From Candidatus Hydrogenedentota bacterium (lineage in GTDB: Bacteria; Hydrogenedentota; Hydrogenedentia; Hydrogenedentales; SLHB01), in contig JAKJDA010000068.1 of NCBI GenBank assembly GCA_022706165.1, forward strand, positions 367-10,378: DNA of 10,012 nt, read 5' to 3'. The notes beneath the pieces are model-generated. The model was given only the letters and a program-made list of their open reading frames with translations, was not told the DNA's origin and ran no database searches. Both the position numbers and the translations under genes were made by a program. Of the stretch, positions 1 through 7,068 are shown piece after piece; position 1 is the stretch's first letter; each line of letters opens with the position of its first letter.

Positions 1-1
1 C

Positions 2-1885
2 GATCGCGGGGCATCGTTCGCTTCCTTCAATGAAGGTTTGTACGTGTTCGTTCCTGGCCGATGCGTCGTGAAACGCGATCCGAGATCCCCTGCAACGATC
101 ATGGCGTGCTTCGCGCCGCCTTCGGACATGCCTTCGGATTGCGTTCCGAGCTTAATCGGGGGGGCGGCGCTGCGTCTGACGGCGCGCGAAAAGCATCGGC
201 TATGGACATTTCAGACTTCCGCCGCTGCGGATGCTTCGTGGCAGAGCGAAAAACTGGAAACGCCGCAAGTCGAGGGACAGGTCGGAAACATCGTGTGGCG
301 TCCCATCTCGAAAACGGACATGTCTCTCACGCCGTGCGTGGAAGCAGAGGAAACCGGCGCGCAACCGCTTCCGATCCCGGATTGGTGGCATGAGGATCGG
401 TTTGCGTGGGACATAACGCATGCCATCGGATTGCTCGACGACAACAGGACCGGAGTCCTGGTGACGCAGGCAGGGCTGGCGCGGGTTGATCTTGCTCAGG
501 CAGGCCAATATCCCATGACGCTGACCGTGTTGCGCGGGCAAACACGGTGCGATGTCGCCCGCGCAAATGGGAAGCGCACGGGAGTGGTTGTGGGCGGCGA
601 CGCCGAATTCCCTCAGTATCATGTCTCTTGCATGGAAGGGCCGTGGCGATTGGAACGCATCGACGCGTCTCCGTCGTTGCGCAGCGTGGCGCATCTGATG
701 GTTGCGTTTCAGGACGACGGCATGTTGGGAAAACGCCGCCTCGAACTAACCCAAAGCTGGATTCCGCGCGACCTGCTTTCGAAGAATGCCCCTCTGCTCC
801 GTTCTCGAATTCCGGATATCTCCGACGATCGCCTGCTGGCGGATGGTCGCTTCGTGTTCGATGCTGCCGACGCAGGATGCGCGCTGGAATCCTTTCCGGG
901 AAAGGAGAAACTGTGGCTTCTCGCGACCCACAGTCAAAACCCCGAAAATGGCGGTTCTTCCTTCCTGTGTTTGAATGCAATCGAGGAGAATCGTCTCGTT
1001 CTTCGCGACATCAAACCCTGCCCTCGGCGCATCGACCGCATCCGGGAAGCGGAGCTCGGAAGTTTTTTCACTGCTCAGAGGGAGGGGACCGGCGAAACGG
1101 TTTCGTGGCGGTTTCATCGGAGTTCGTGGAAAGACGGCCCCCTGGCTTGGGAAGAGATCGATGCCCAAACCACGGGGAACGCCTTTCGCGTTGGAGATAC
1201 GGTCGTGTTGCGAGCTCCGGCCTTGGCATGGTCGTCGGAGCCTCGGTATGCCTGGAGCGATCTCGCGTCCGCGCCGTTCACGGCATCCCCAGCGGATTAT
1301 GCGGCGCTGATCGACATCGGAAATTGTCGCGCGATGGCGTTTGATGTGTTGACTTCGGCAGCCATGCTTCCTGCTTTGGAATACGTAGCCGTGGGTTCTT
1401 TGGGCGGCATCCTCCTGTTGCCGTGGCACGAGGATGGTAAACAGGCGTTGCGGGATGCGCGGCTCGTGATCGGCGACGAGAAAAACAGGATCCGGGGCGT
1501 GGAGCGAGTACGCGTTTTTGACGATGTCGATGGCCGGCCCGCGATCTGGGCGAGAACCTCGGCGATGGAGGCAACCTCGTTTCGATGTGAAGTCGGCCAT
1601 GCCGTCATCGATCTCTGCTTCGGCAAACAACCGTGGTCGTTTCAGACGCCCGCTCCGGACGGCGGGATTCTTCGGGTGGAAGCGGACGGACTTCTCCGAG
1701 GAAAGGGGGATTCCATGTATGCGGTCAGCAACGATGCGTGGCGTCTTGGCCGGAAGCCATTGAGGGACGTGGCGGACATTTTGGGAGATGCGGCATTTTC
1801 GTGCACATGGGTCTGCACGCGTTCCGAAGGATTGTTCAAGGCTGTCTCGGATCGCAAGCGTCCCCGTCGCGTCTCCTCTCCGTAG
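2..1885 (+). CDS. Unrecognised large protein, 5' end cut by window edge
   Basis: I do not recognise this protein. The frame is open to the left edge. The first possible starts (TTG at 38, ATG at 101) have no properly spaced Shine-Dalgarno sequence, so the gene most likely begins outside the window; at least 627 residues are visible. The sequence alternates short hydrophobic stretches with Gly/Asp/Asn turns and carries many Trp residues. Segments such as GLYVFVPGRCVVKRDP near the start, GVLVTQAGLARVDL, and GLLRGKGDSMYAVSNDAWRL near the end suggest an all-beta, possibly beta-propeller fold. This is inference only; no catalytic motif or membrane segment is visible, and any signal peptide would lie upstream. 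The tail is basic (SDRKRPRRVSSP). The gene is convergent with the pyrophosphorylase gene, stop codons 3 nt apart, with no room for a terminator between them. The long open frame and protein-like composition make it a real gene. Confidence 0.75.
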   Translation, partial: DRGASFASFNEGLYVFVPGRCVVKRDPRSPATIMACFAPPSDMPSDCVPSLIGGAALRLTAREKHRLWTFQTSAAADASWQSEKLETPQVEGQVGNIVWRPISKTDMSLTPCVEAEETGAQPLPIPDWWHEDRFAWDITHAIGLLDDNRTGVLVTQAGLARVDLAQAGQYPMTLTVLRGQTRCDVARANGKRTGVVVGGDAEFPQYHVSCMEGPWRLERIDASPSLRSVAHLMVAFQDDGMLGKRRLELTQSWIPRDLLSKNAPLLRSRIPDISDDRLLADGRFVFDAADAGCALESFPGKEKLWLLATHSQNPENGGSSFLCLNAIEENRLVLRDIKPCPRRIDRIREAELGSFFTAQREGTGETVSWRFHRSSWKDGPLAWEEIDAQTTGNAFRVGDTVVLRAPALAWSSEPRYAWSDLASAPFTASPADYAALIDIGNCRAMAFDVLTSAAMLPALEYVAVGSLGGILLLPWHEDGKQALRDARLVIGDEKNRIRGVERVRVFDDVDGRPAIWARTSAMEATSFRCEVGHAVIDLCFGKQPWSFQTPAPDGGILRVEADGLLRGKGDSMYAVSNDAWRLGRKPLRDVADILGDAAFSCTWVCTRSEGLFKAVSDRKRPRRVSSP

Positions 1886-1888
1886 CCG

Positions 1889-3337
1889 TCACGCGCGCCT
1901 GTTGTCGGCGTATTCGATGGAACCGTCGGCGGAAATGGAAATGCCGCCGTTGATGTCCAGAGTGCAGCCTTTCATGCGATCCATGAATTCCTCTTTCGAA
2001 TAAGCGAAGTCGGGACTGATCTCGATGTCCACGGCGACGTTGCCCTGTCCGTCGCGCGGCGTCGCGACGCCGGCCTCGTCGAGCCATTCGCCCCAGAAGC
2101 GGGCCATGCTCGCGCGCGCAGCCGTAACGCTGTTGTCTCCTTCGAACTGTTTCGTGGGGGTGTACTCGCCGTCTCGCCGGATCTCGAGCGCGATCGGGTC
2201 GTGCGGAATGTACCGGAGGGCGTCGAACACGAAGGTCTCGAACTTGTAGCCGTTGGGCTTGTCCGGGACAATGCGCACGCCGGCGTCATCGATGCAGGCG
2301 ATCTTTTTATGCGCCAAGTGCCACGGGAATTCGCGGAAATTGTGAGATACCCGTTCGATAAACGGCACGGAAAGGATGTGAATCGCGGGATTGCCGGCAA
2401 GGTAGACCGGCTTCCCATGAGCATCGAGTTCCAAGAGTTGCGGATAGATATCGAGTTCGGAGTATTCGATGACGCGGTATTCGCCGTCGCATAGGCAGTG
2501 GACGCCGACGGCTTCGCGGGGTCCGTTGCGACGGTTGATCTTCGAGGACATTTCGCCGCCGCGAAGGACATGGTAGCCGATGAAAAATGGATCGGCGACC
2601 TTGGCCGCCCAGTTGTCGACTTGGAAATAGCTGAGCGTGTCAACGCCGCGTTCCCGGGCGTCTTTCGTAATTCCGCTCTCGACCATCGCGGGAATGCAGC
2701 CTCCGTGGCCATTGGGGTTCATGGCAAGCCGCCCGGGAGCGTCGAGCATGAAGGCGCCATTGTCGTCGACGCACGGGATCATGCGTTGCTGGAAAAAGCG
2801 GATGTCTTGGACGCGCAAGCCGAAATAGTCGTGTTCGCGGAAAAAAGCCTCGGTGGCGGCGCGGTTGGCGGCGCTAACCATGATGTACCATGGCAGCGTG
2901 CAGGCATACCGGCGTTGCAGATTGCGTATCTTCTCCGCATGATACGCGAAGAGACTGCGCCCGGAAATGGGGCCAATGGGGTAAGAACCTTTGGGGCCGC
3001 TAAAACCCAGACGGGTTCCTTGTCCGCCGGCAACGAGGATCAACCCTACGCGTCCCTGGCGCAGGGCGTCTTCGCCAGCGGCGCAGGCCTCGCGGGCGTC
3101 CGGTCGCGAAAGATCGGCCTCGGGAATCAGCGGCACCGGATCGATGGCGTTGAATCTTTCCGCGGACGGCGTGTTGCGAATCCATTTCTCGATGAGCCGA
3201 TCCATAAGTTCAAAATCTATGGTCGCCAGCTGCGCGCCCAGCGTCCCGCAGGCCTCGTCGTCAAGGCGGTCCCAGAACCGAAGCACTCGCTCTTGCCCGT
3301 GCCGTTGAAGGCGATCCCTGATTTCGTTCGTCAGCAT
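1889..3337 (-). CDS. UDP-N-acetylhexosamine (UDP-GlcNAc) pyrophosphorylase, eukaryote-type UDPGP family
   Basis: Predicted cytoplasmic nucleotidyltransferase making UDP-GlcNAc (or UDP-GalNAc) and pyrophosphate from UTP and the sugar 1-phosphate. The 482-residue length suits the UAP1/AGX family, not bacterial GlmU. Visible motifs: the uridine-binding loop AGGQGTRLGFSGPKG at residues 103-117, NPNGHGG at 207-213, QVDN at 239-242 followed by ADPFFIGYH, MSSK at 263-266, VGV and VIEYSE at 289-294, AGNPAIH at 314-320, and PNGYKFETFVFD at 361-372. VDN...ADP.FIGY, the VIEYSE block and GN.A.H are the UAP pattern, which makes plain UDP-glucose pyrophosphorylase less likely; true sugar specificity cannot be read from sequence. 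The ATG start has GGAG about 11 nt upstream (3349-3352), inside the end of the zinc-ribbon gene, whose stop is 1 nt away, so translation is probably coupled. Last gene of the four-gene operon. Confidence 0.9.
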   Translation of the reverse strand: MLTNEIRDRLQRHGQERVLRFWDRLDDEACGTLGAQLATIDFELMDRLIEKWIRNTPSAERFNAIDPVPLIPEADLSRPDAREACAAGEDALRQGRVGLILVAGGQGTRLGFSGPKGSYPIGPISGRSLFAYHAEKIRNLQRRYACTLPWYIMVSAANRAATEAFFREHDYFGLRVQDIRFFQQRMIPCVDDNGAFMLDAPGRLAMNPNGHGGCIPAMVESGITKDARERGVDTLSYFQVDNWAAKVADPFFIGYHVLRGGEMSSKINRRNGPREAVGVHCLCDGEYRVIEYSELDIYPQLLELDAHGKPVYLAGNPAIHILSVPFIERVSHNFREFPWHLAHKKIACIDDAGVRIVPDKPNGYKFETFVFDALRYIPHDPIALEIRRDGEYTPTKQFEGDNSVTAARASMARFWGEWLDEAGVATPRDGQGNVAVDIEISPDFAYSKEEFMDRMKGCTLDINGGISISADGSIEYADNRRA

Positions 3338-3338
3338 G

Positions 3339-3722
3339 TCAGTATCTGCTCCAAGCTTTCCCTTGTTTGCTCATTTCATCGCGCTGGCGCTTATTGGGCA
3401 GCAGGCCGGGCTTGGCGCCGCTCACGAGCTCGTACTTCGATCCACACCCGTCGCACAGTCCGTATTCAAAACCGGGGTGTTCCAGGAATTCGCCGCAACG
3501 GGGACAAGCCGGCTGATTGCGGCGATACAACGCGGCAGGGTCCTCGAAGGCGAGGCCGCAGCACATGCACTGGACAAGATAGGCGGTGCGCATCCAACAG
3601 CGGGTCATCGGTTGGTCCTTGGCGCAGACGCGGCAGTAGGCGATCCGGCCCATTGTGGGGCGCAGACCTGCCGGCGCAGCGGTCTTCGCGGCATCTTTGT
3701 CTCGCCGTCCGAACAAGGCCAT
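3339..3722 (-). CDS. Small zinc-ribbon protein with four CxxC pairs, function unknown
   Basis: A 127-residue protein I cannot assign to a named family. It has four Cys pairs with two-residue spacing: C30/C33, C52/C55 (with an extra C54), C73/C76 and C90/C93. Eight such cysteines are what two structural zinc sites would need; CPRCGE and CDGCGSKYE are typical zinc-ribbon knuckles. The first 28 residues are polar and Ala/Lys-rich and the tail is basic. There is no signal peptide or membrane segment, so it is probably cytoplasmic. The ATG start has a good AGGAG (3732-3736) nine nt upstream. It lies 41 nt after the DUF1573 lipoprotein gene and 1 nt before the pyrophosphorylase gene, consistent with one operon. 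Possible roles are nucleic-acid binding or protein-protein contact; neither can be shown from sequence. Confidence 0.8.
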   Translation of the reverse strand: MALFGRRDKDAAKTAAPAGLRPTMGRIAYCRVCAKDQPMTRCWMRTAYLVQCMCCGLAFEDPAALYRRNQPACPRCGEFLEHPGFEYGLCDGCGSKYELVSGAKPGLLPNKRQRDEMSKQGKAWSRY

Positions 3723-3763
3723 GGCGTGGATCTCCTGCGATTGTGCGTTGGCTGAGATAACGG

Positions 3764-4963
3764 CTATGGGGTCGTTGGCGATTTCGAGACTATCGCGAAA
3801 ACGCGGATGGAGTCCTTCAAGGTCTCGTCGCCTGACGACAGTGTGAATGTAATGGTTTCCTGTTTGTGCCCTTCCAGGGCGTTTGGCGCCGCGGTCAGAT
3901 CGATCGCAACGCTGTTGGGCGAAGGCCCGGGACGGGTCGCAACGGTCAAGCTATCGCCACCAACGGCGACGTCCTTCAACTCGAACGCTTGGCTTTGCGA
4001 GGAAATGACGGCGGCGTCCTTGATAGTCTCCCCGGGTTGTATTTTCTGAACGGTGATCGTGGGGGGGGCGATTGCGTAGAAGGAGACGATTTCGGCCTTG
4101 ACGCCGCTCATGAAACGCGGCACGCGCGGCGCGGAGGTGACGATTTGAAAGGACGCCGCGTAGGCGCCCAACGGCAGTTCGGTCGTATCCAGCATAAGGC
4201 GTATCCGGTATTCCGGCAGGCCCGGAGCGGTCCACGCGTCTTCGGGAAGTGGTTCGATCTCGGACGACAAACCGCGGGGCTGTCCAATGGCGGTGACTCC
4301 GCCCACGGTGACGGGCTGGTCCGGCTGTCCTGCGATTTTGACGTTTTGAAGGGCGCGGAAATGGAGAATGGATTCCGCACGTTCGCCTTTTTGGATTTTT
4401 CCCCACACGATTTCACTTGGCTCGACTTCGAATTCGGGATCGACTTTGCAATGCACTTCCAAGCTCAGACGGGGGTGCTTGGGATCGTTTGAGAGAATAA
4501 TCAGGGTTTTCTGCGAGGAAAATCCGGGGATTTTGTAGGGAACGATGGTGATCTCCAGTTCGCCTTGGGAACCGGGCTTGATCGTGGCCTCTTTCATTTT
4601 TCCCATCGTGCAGGCGCAGGTGGTCTGCACATCGCCTATCACCAGGTCCGCTGCGCCGCGATTGTATACGGGGACGGTTGTCACATAGTAGTTGTCGTTG
4701 GGAACGACGCCTAGGTCGACGGTGGAGGCGTTCAATTCGATAGCGGGCGCGGCGTTCGAAGGACTGGCCGCCGCCGGGGGCAACGCCCCCACTCCTTCCT
4801 GGGCGATGGAAGGATTCGCCGATGTTTCGCTCTTTATGCGCTCGAGGAAGTCGTCATCGTTCTTGGGGGAGGGCTGCGGGCTACAACCGGTCACGTACAG
4901 GGCGAGGATGGCCCCGGCTAGTGCCCACGTCCAATGAATTTTGCGCCCACGTTGCATCTTCAT
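3764..4963 (-). CDS. DUF1573-containing lipoprotein
   Basis: A 399-residue predicted lipoprotein. A basic N-terminus and hydrophobic stretch (residues 11-23) end in the lipobox VTGC with Cys27, followed by a Ser/Pro/Asp-rich spacer. Residues 75-174 match DUF1573: a strand pattern beginning ELNASTVDLGVV, a central NRG turn near 101-103, the hallmark TTCACT with Cys116 and Cys118, then IKPG and ILSNDPKHP. DUF1573 has an immunoglobulin-like (ASH/MSP-type) appearance and is common in Bacteroidetes and PVC-type bacteria; its function is not established. Residues 180-399 are a further beta-rich region without a motif I recognise, possibly one or two more Ig-like domains. The start lies 4 nt after the kinase stop with only a weak GGCGGAA-like ribosome site, suggesting translational coupling; a second ATG two codons downstream is an alternative. 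The product should sit in the outer membrane or periplasm. Confidence 0.85.
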   Translation of the reverse strand: MKMQRGRKIHWTWALAGAILALYVTGCSPQPSPKNDDDFLERIKSETSANPSIAQEGVGALPPAAASPSNAAPAIELNASTVDLGVVPNDNYYVTTVPVYNRGAADLVIGDVQTTCACTMGKMKEATIKPGSQGELEITIVPYKIPGFSSQKTLIILSNDPKHPRLSLEVHCKVDPEFEVEPSEIVWGKIQKGERAESILHFRALQNVKIAGQPDQPVTVGGVTAIGQPRGLSSEIEPLPEDAWTAPGLPEYRIRLMLDTTELPLGAYAASFQIVTSAPRVPRFMSGVKAEIVSFYAIAPPTITVQKIQPGETIKDAAVISSQSQAFELKDVAVGGDSLTVATRPGPSPNSVAIDLTAAPNALEGHKQETITFTLSSGDETLKDSIRVFAIVSKSPTTP

Positions 4964-4967
4964 GTTG

Positions 4968-5978
4968 TTATTCCGCCTTCAGCCGGACGTGATAGCGTTT
5001 CTCGGCTTCCCCGAGGCTCCTGGCAAGGTTGTCGTACACCTCGTCCGTCACGGCTCCGTCCATATCCATGCCCATCAACAAAGCGCCCACCACGGGCTCG
5101 AACAAGGGCATGACCAGCGCGGCATGGGGCGAGACCCGATGAATCGCCGTGCGCATGGCGTCGATCAAGATGGGGCTTGATCCCTTGAATACGCTGCCCG
5201 CCATAACCACTTCGAAAGCTTCCTGGGTTACGCCGAGGGATCGCGCCGCAGCGTTCACCATCATCCCGAGGTACCGGCCGCCGTGTTCTAGGATATCACA
5301 GGAGGCCGCGTCGCCTTCAAGCGCGGCGTCGAATACGAGCTTGGCCATGGGCTCGAGGGCTCTTTCGTCGAGTTGTCCGCGGTACATGCGATAGAACAGA
5401 TCGTCGACATGGGCGCATTCGGCTCGGGCGACGAACTTGTCGGTCAGGATCGTGGGCGGAATGATTCCCTCTCGGGCCTGCCAAACTCGGCGAAGGGCGA
5501 TGCGTCCTATTTCGGATCCTGTGCACTCATCCCCCGATTTGTCGCCGAGTCCGCCGACGCGGACTTCCTGTCCGCTGCGACTGCGGCCTGCACACACGCA
5601 TCCTGTTCCGCAGGCGATGACAATGCCGCTGGGGTGGCGAGTGCCGCCGCGCAGTCCTGCCATTGAATCGTTGCGAAATGTCCGGCGGGTCGCGCCGAAA
5701 AGCGGGGTGTATATCTCGCGTTCGAGCATGTCGTAGTCTTCGGGCAAGTCGGCTCCGGCAATGCCCATGCCGATGCTTGAGATGTCTTGCAGTGCACATT
5801 GGGCTTCGGCAAGGGCCGTTTGGACGGCCTTGCGGTTTTCCGTAGCGGCGGGTTCAATGCCGAGGCATTCGTAATTGCCTGATCCAGCGGCGCCAAATCC
5901 GAGTATGTCGCCTCGTTCGTTGGCGACGAGGCAATGCGTCTTGGTTCCGCCCGCGTCCAATCCTAGGTAATGCCGCAT
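4968..5978 (-). CDS. BadF/BadG-type sugar kinase, probable N-acetylglucosamine kinase
   Basis: A 336-residue ASKHA-fold kinase, predicted to phosphorylate GlcNAc (to GlcNAc-6-P) with ATP in the cytoplasm. Visible motifs: phosphate-1 loop LGLDAGGTKTH (residues 5-15), GMGIAGAD (70-77), RND with the likely catalytic Asp104 followed by a GG turn (111-112), phosphate-2 loop CGTGC (123-127), and GGLGDKSGDECTGSEIG (142-158). The family more usually shows GTGS and GDEGSG, so two Cys substitutions stand out. The ATG at 5976-5978 was chosen because MRHYLGLDAGG starts the domain directly and GGGAGG lies 11 nt upstream. A longer TTG-started reading from 6083 would run through the upstream terminator hairpin and add 35 residues with no family look. 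First gene of the operon with the DUF1573 lipoprotein, zinc-ribbon protein and UDP-HexNAc pyrophosphorylase. Substrate is inferred from family and neighbours; another amino sugar is possible. Confidence 0.8.
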   Translation of the reverse strand: MRHYLGLDAGGTKTHCLVANERGDILGFGAAGSGNYECLGIEPAATENRKAVQTALAEAQCALQDISSIGMGIAGADLPEDYDMLEREIYTPLFGATRRTFRNDSMAGLRGGTRHPSGIVIACGTGCVCAGRSRSGQEVRVGGLGDKSGDECTGSEIGRIALRRVWQAREGIIPPTILTDKFVARAECAHVDDLFYRMYRGQLDERALEPMAKLVFDAALEGDAASCDILEHGGRYLGMMVNAAARSLGVTQEAFEVVMAGSVFKGSSPILIDAMRTAIHRVSPHAALVMPLFEPVVGALLMGMDMDGAVTDEVYDNLARSLGEAEKRYHVRLKAE

Positions 5979-5989
5979 GAGGGTGCATG

Positions 5990-5995
5990 CCTCCC
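5990..5995 (-). promoter_or_regulatory. Ribosome binding site of the sugar kinase gene
   Basis: On the minus strand this reads GGGAGG, 11 nt before the ATG at 5978. It is the feature that decides between this ATG and the longer TTG-started reading at 6083. Confidence 0.6.
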
Positions 5996-6028
5996 GGGGT
6001 CGTTCTAGGCACAGTTCTGCCGCGTATT
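5996..6028 (-). other. Short leader between terminator and sugar kinase gene, no clear promoter
   Basis: The kinase operon needs its own promoter if the terminator at 6029-6065 is efficient. The only -10-like hexamer I see is TAGAAC on the minus strand, without a matching -35 box at normal spacing. Either the promoter is non-sigma70, or it overlaps the terminator, or the operon is expressed by read-through from pal-cpoB. Confidence 0.3.
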
Positions 6029-6065
6029 GGAAAAACGCGCGCGGAAGGGACACTCCCGCGCGCGT
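6029..6065 (-). terminator. Intrinsic terminator after cpoB
   Basis: A perfect 10-bp inverted repeat, ACGCGCGCGG at 6035-6044 and CCGCGCGCGT at 6056-6065, encloses an 11-nt loop. Read on the minus strand the stem is followed at once by TTTTT (6031-6035) and CC. It begins about 34 nt after the cpoB stop codon, in the right orientation to end the pal-cpoB transcript. The plus strand has no T run after the stem, so it acts in one direction only. Folding energy was not computed. Confidence 0.85.
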
Positions 6066-6098
6066 GGGTCGCCATGGATTCAATGGCTTCCGGAAACG

Positions 6099-7025
6099 TC
6101 AATTCTGAGCTTGAAGCTTTTGCAACTCGCTCTTAGCCAAGACGGCTGCGTTGTGCATTGGATAGTTTTCCACCAGTTGTTTCAGGAGGTCTATCGCTCG
6201 CTGCCTCTGTCCAAGATTGAGGTAGGCGCCAGCTTGTTTGTACATCGCCACGGGAACCTTGGGGCTTGTCGGATAGGAAGCCTTGACTTTTTCATATTCT
6301 CGGATGGCTTCTTCCGCTTTGCCAAGCTTGTCGATGCTCTGGGCCTTCCAGAATTGGGCGTTGGCCGAATTTTCGGTGTTCGGGTACTTTTTCACGAAAT
6401 CGCCGAATTGTTGCGCGGCAGCGCCAAAGTCATTGGCTTTGAATGACTTCATCGCCTGATTGTATTCGGCCACGGCGCTGTCTGCTGAAAGGGGCGCTTC
6501 GGGCTGTGCGGCGGGAGCCGACGGCGTAGGAGTTTCCGCGAGGATTTTTTCCTCGCTGGGCTCGGGAACGGTCGGAACCGCAGCGGGGGCCGCCTGGGGG
6601 CTCGTTTGGACGGGCGGGGCGGAGGTCGGCACGGACGAAAGGGGCGCGGGCTGGTCTTCCACCTTGATCGAATCGACGAGGACGCTCTGCGGCGAGGTTG
6701 ACGCCGCCCCGGGGGGAGGCGTCAACCCGCTGAGTTTGTAGAGATTTCGGGTCAACTCGTTGAGCTTGGCGTCGATTTTATCGAGCTTGGCCTGGGTTTC
6801 CTGAACCATGCCCTTTAGTTCGCGCGTCTCCTGGTCGCTCGAATCCAGACGCGTCGACAGGTCCGCGGTGGCCTTGTTCAACTGGTCAACCGAGGTTGAC
6901 GTGTTTTTCTCAAGGTTCCTAACGCTGCGGTACGTGCTGTTGATGACTTCCCGGTTGTCGGTGGCGCATCCCGCCAGAACGAGCACGGCCAGAGTCGTCA
7001 CCGCTCTTTTCATCCACGCGTCCAT
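6099..7025 (-). CDS. cpoB: Tol-Pal accessory protein CpoB/YbgF, lipoprotein form
   Basis: A 308-residue protein with the CpoB (YbgF) architecture. In Enterobacteria CpoB coordinates peptidoglycan synthesis with outer-membrane constriction at division through Tol-Pal and PBP1B. Here a short signal ends in lipobox LAGC with Cys20, so the product is probably a lipoprotein, unlike the soluble E. coli protein. Residues about 31-100 are a coiled-coil-like heptad region (DQLNKATADLSTRLD, QAKLDKIDAKLNELT), as in the trimerising N-terminus of the family. A long Pro/Ala/Ser linker covers about 102-178. Residues 183-300 form three TPR-like repeats with helix pairs ending in YPNT, YPTSP and YPMH. The first ATG was chosen because GAGGGG (7032-7037) stands 6 nt upstream; the second ATG (Met5) is less well placed. 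It follows pal by 43 nt and is closed by the terminator, so pal-cpoB forms one unit. Confidence 0.88.
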   Translation of the reverse strand: MDAWMKRAVTTLAVLVLAGCATDNREVINSTYRSVRNLEKNTSTSVDQLNKATADLSTRLDSSDQETRELKGMVQETQAKLDKIDAKLNELTRNLYKLSGLTPPPGAASTSPQSVLVDSIKVEDQPAPLSSVPTSAPPVQTSPQAAPAAVPTVPEPSEEKILAETPTPSAPAAQPEAPLSADSAVAEYNQAMKSFKANDFGAAAQQFGDFVKKYPNTENSANAQFWKAQSIDKLGKAEEAIREYEKVKASYPTSPKVPVAMYKQAGAYLNLGQRQRAIDLLKQLVENYPMHNAAVLAKSELQKLQAQN

Positions 7026-7068
7026 CTTGTTCCCCTCGTTTCGTCAGCCACGTTGGCCCGAAAGACGC

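Noticed and set aside
746..1630. 294-codon open frame on the minus strand
   Set aside because: Antisense to the left-edge gene, Arg/His/Pro-rich with no fold-like pattern and no ribosome site.
1880..1895. Bidirectional terminator between the convergent genes
   Set aside because: Only 3 nt separate the stops and no inverted repeat with a T run is visible around them.
2498..3760. 420-codon open frame on the plus strand
   Set aside because: It lies antisense to the well-supported pyrophosphorylase and zinc-ribbon genes, whose motifs are clear; GC-rich codon use opens such mirror frames.
5979..6083. N-terminal extension of the sugar kinase from a TTG start
   Set aside because: It would place the terminator hairpin inside the coding region and adds residues before the conserved phosphate-1 loop, while the ATG at 5978 has its own ribosome site.
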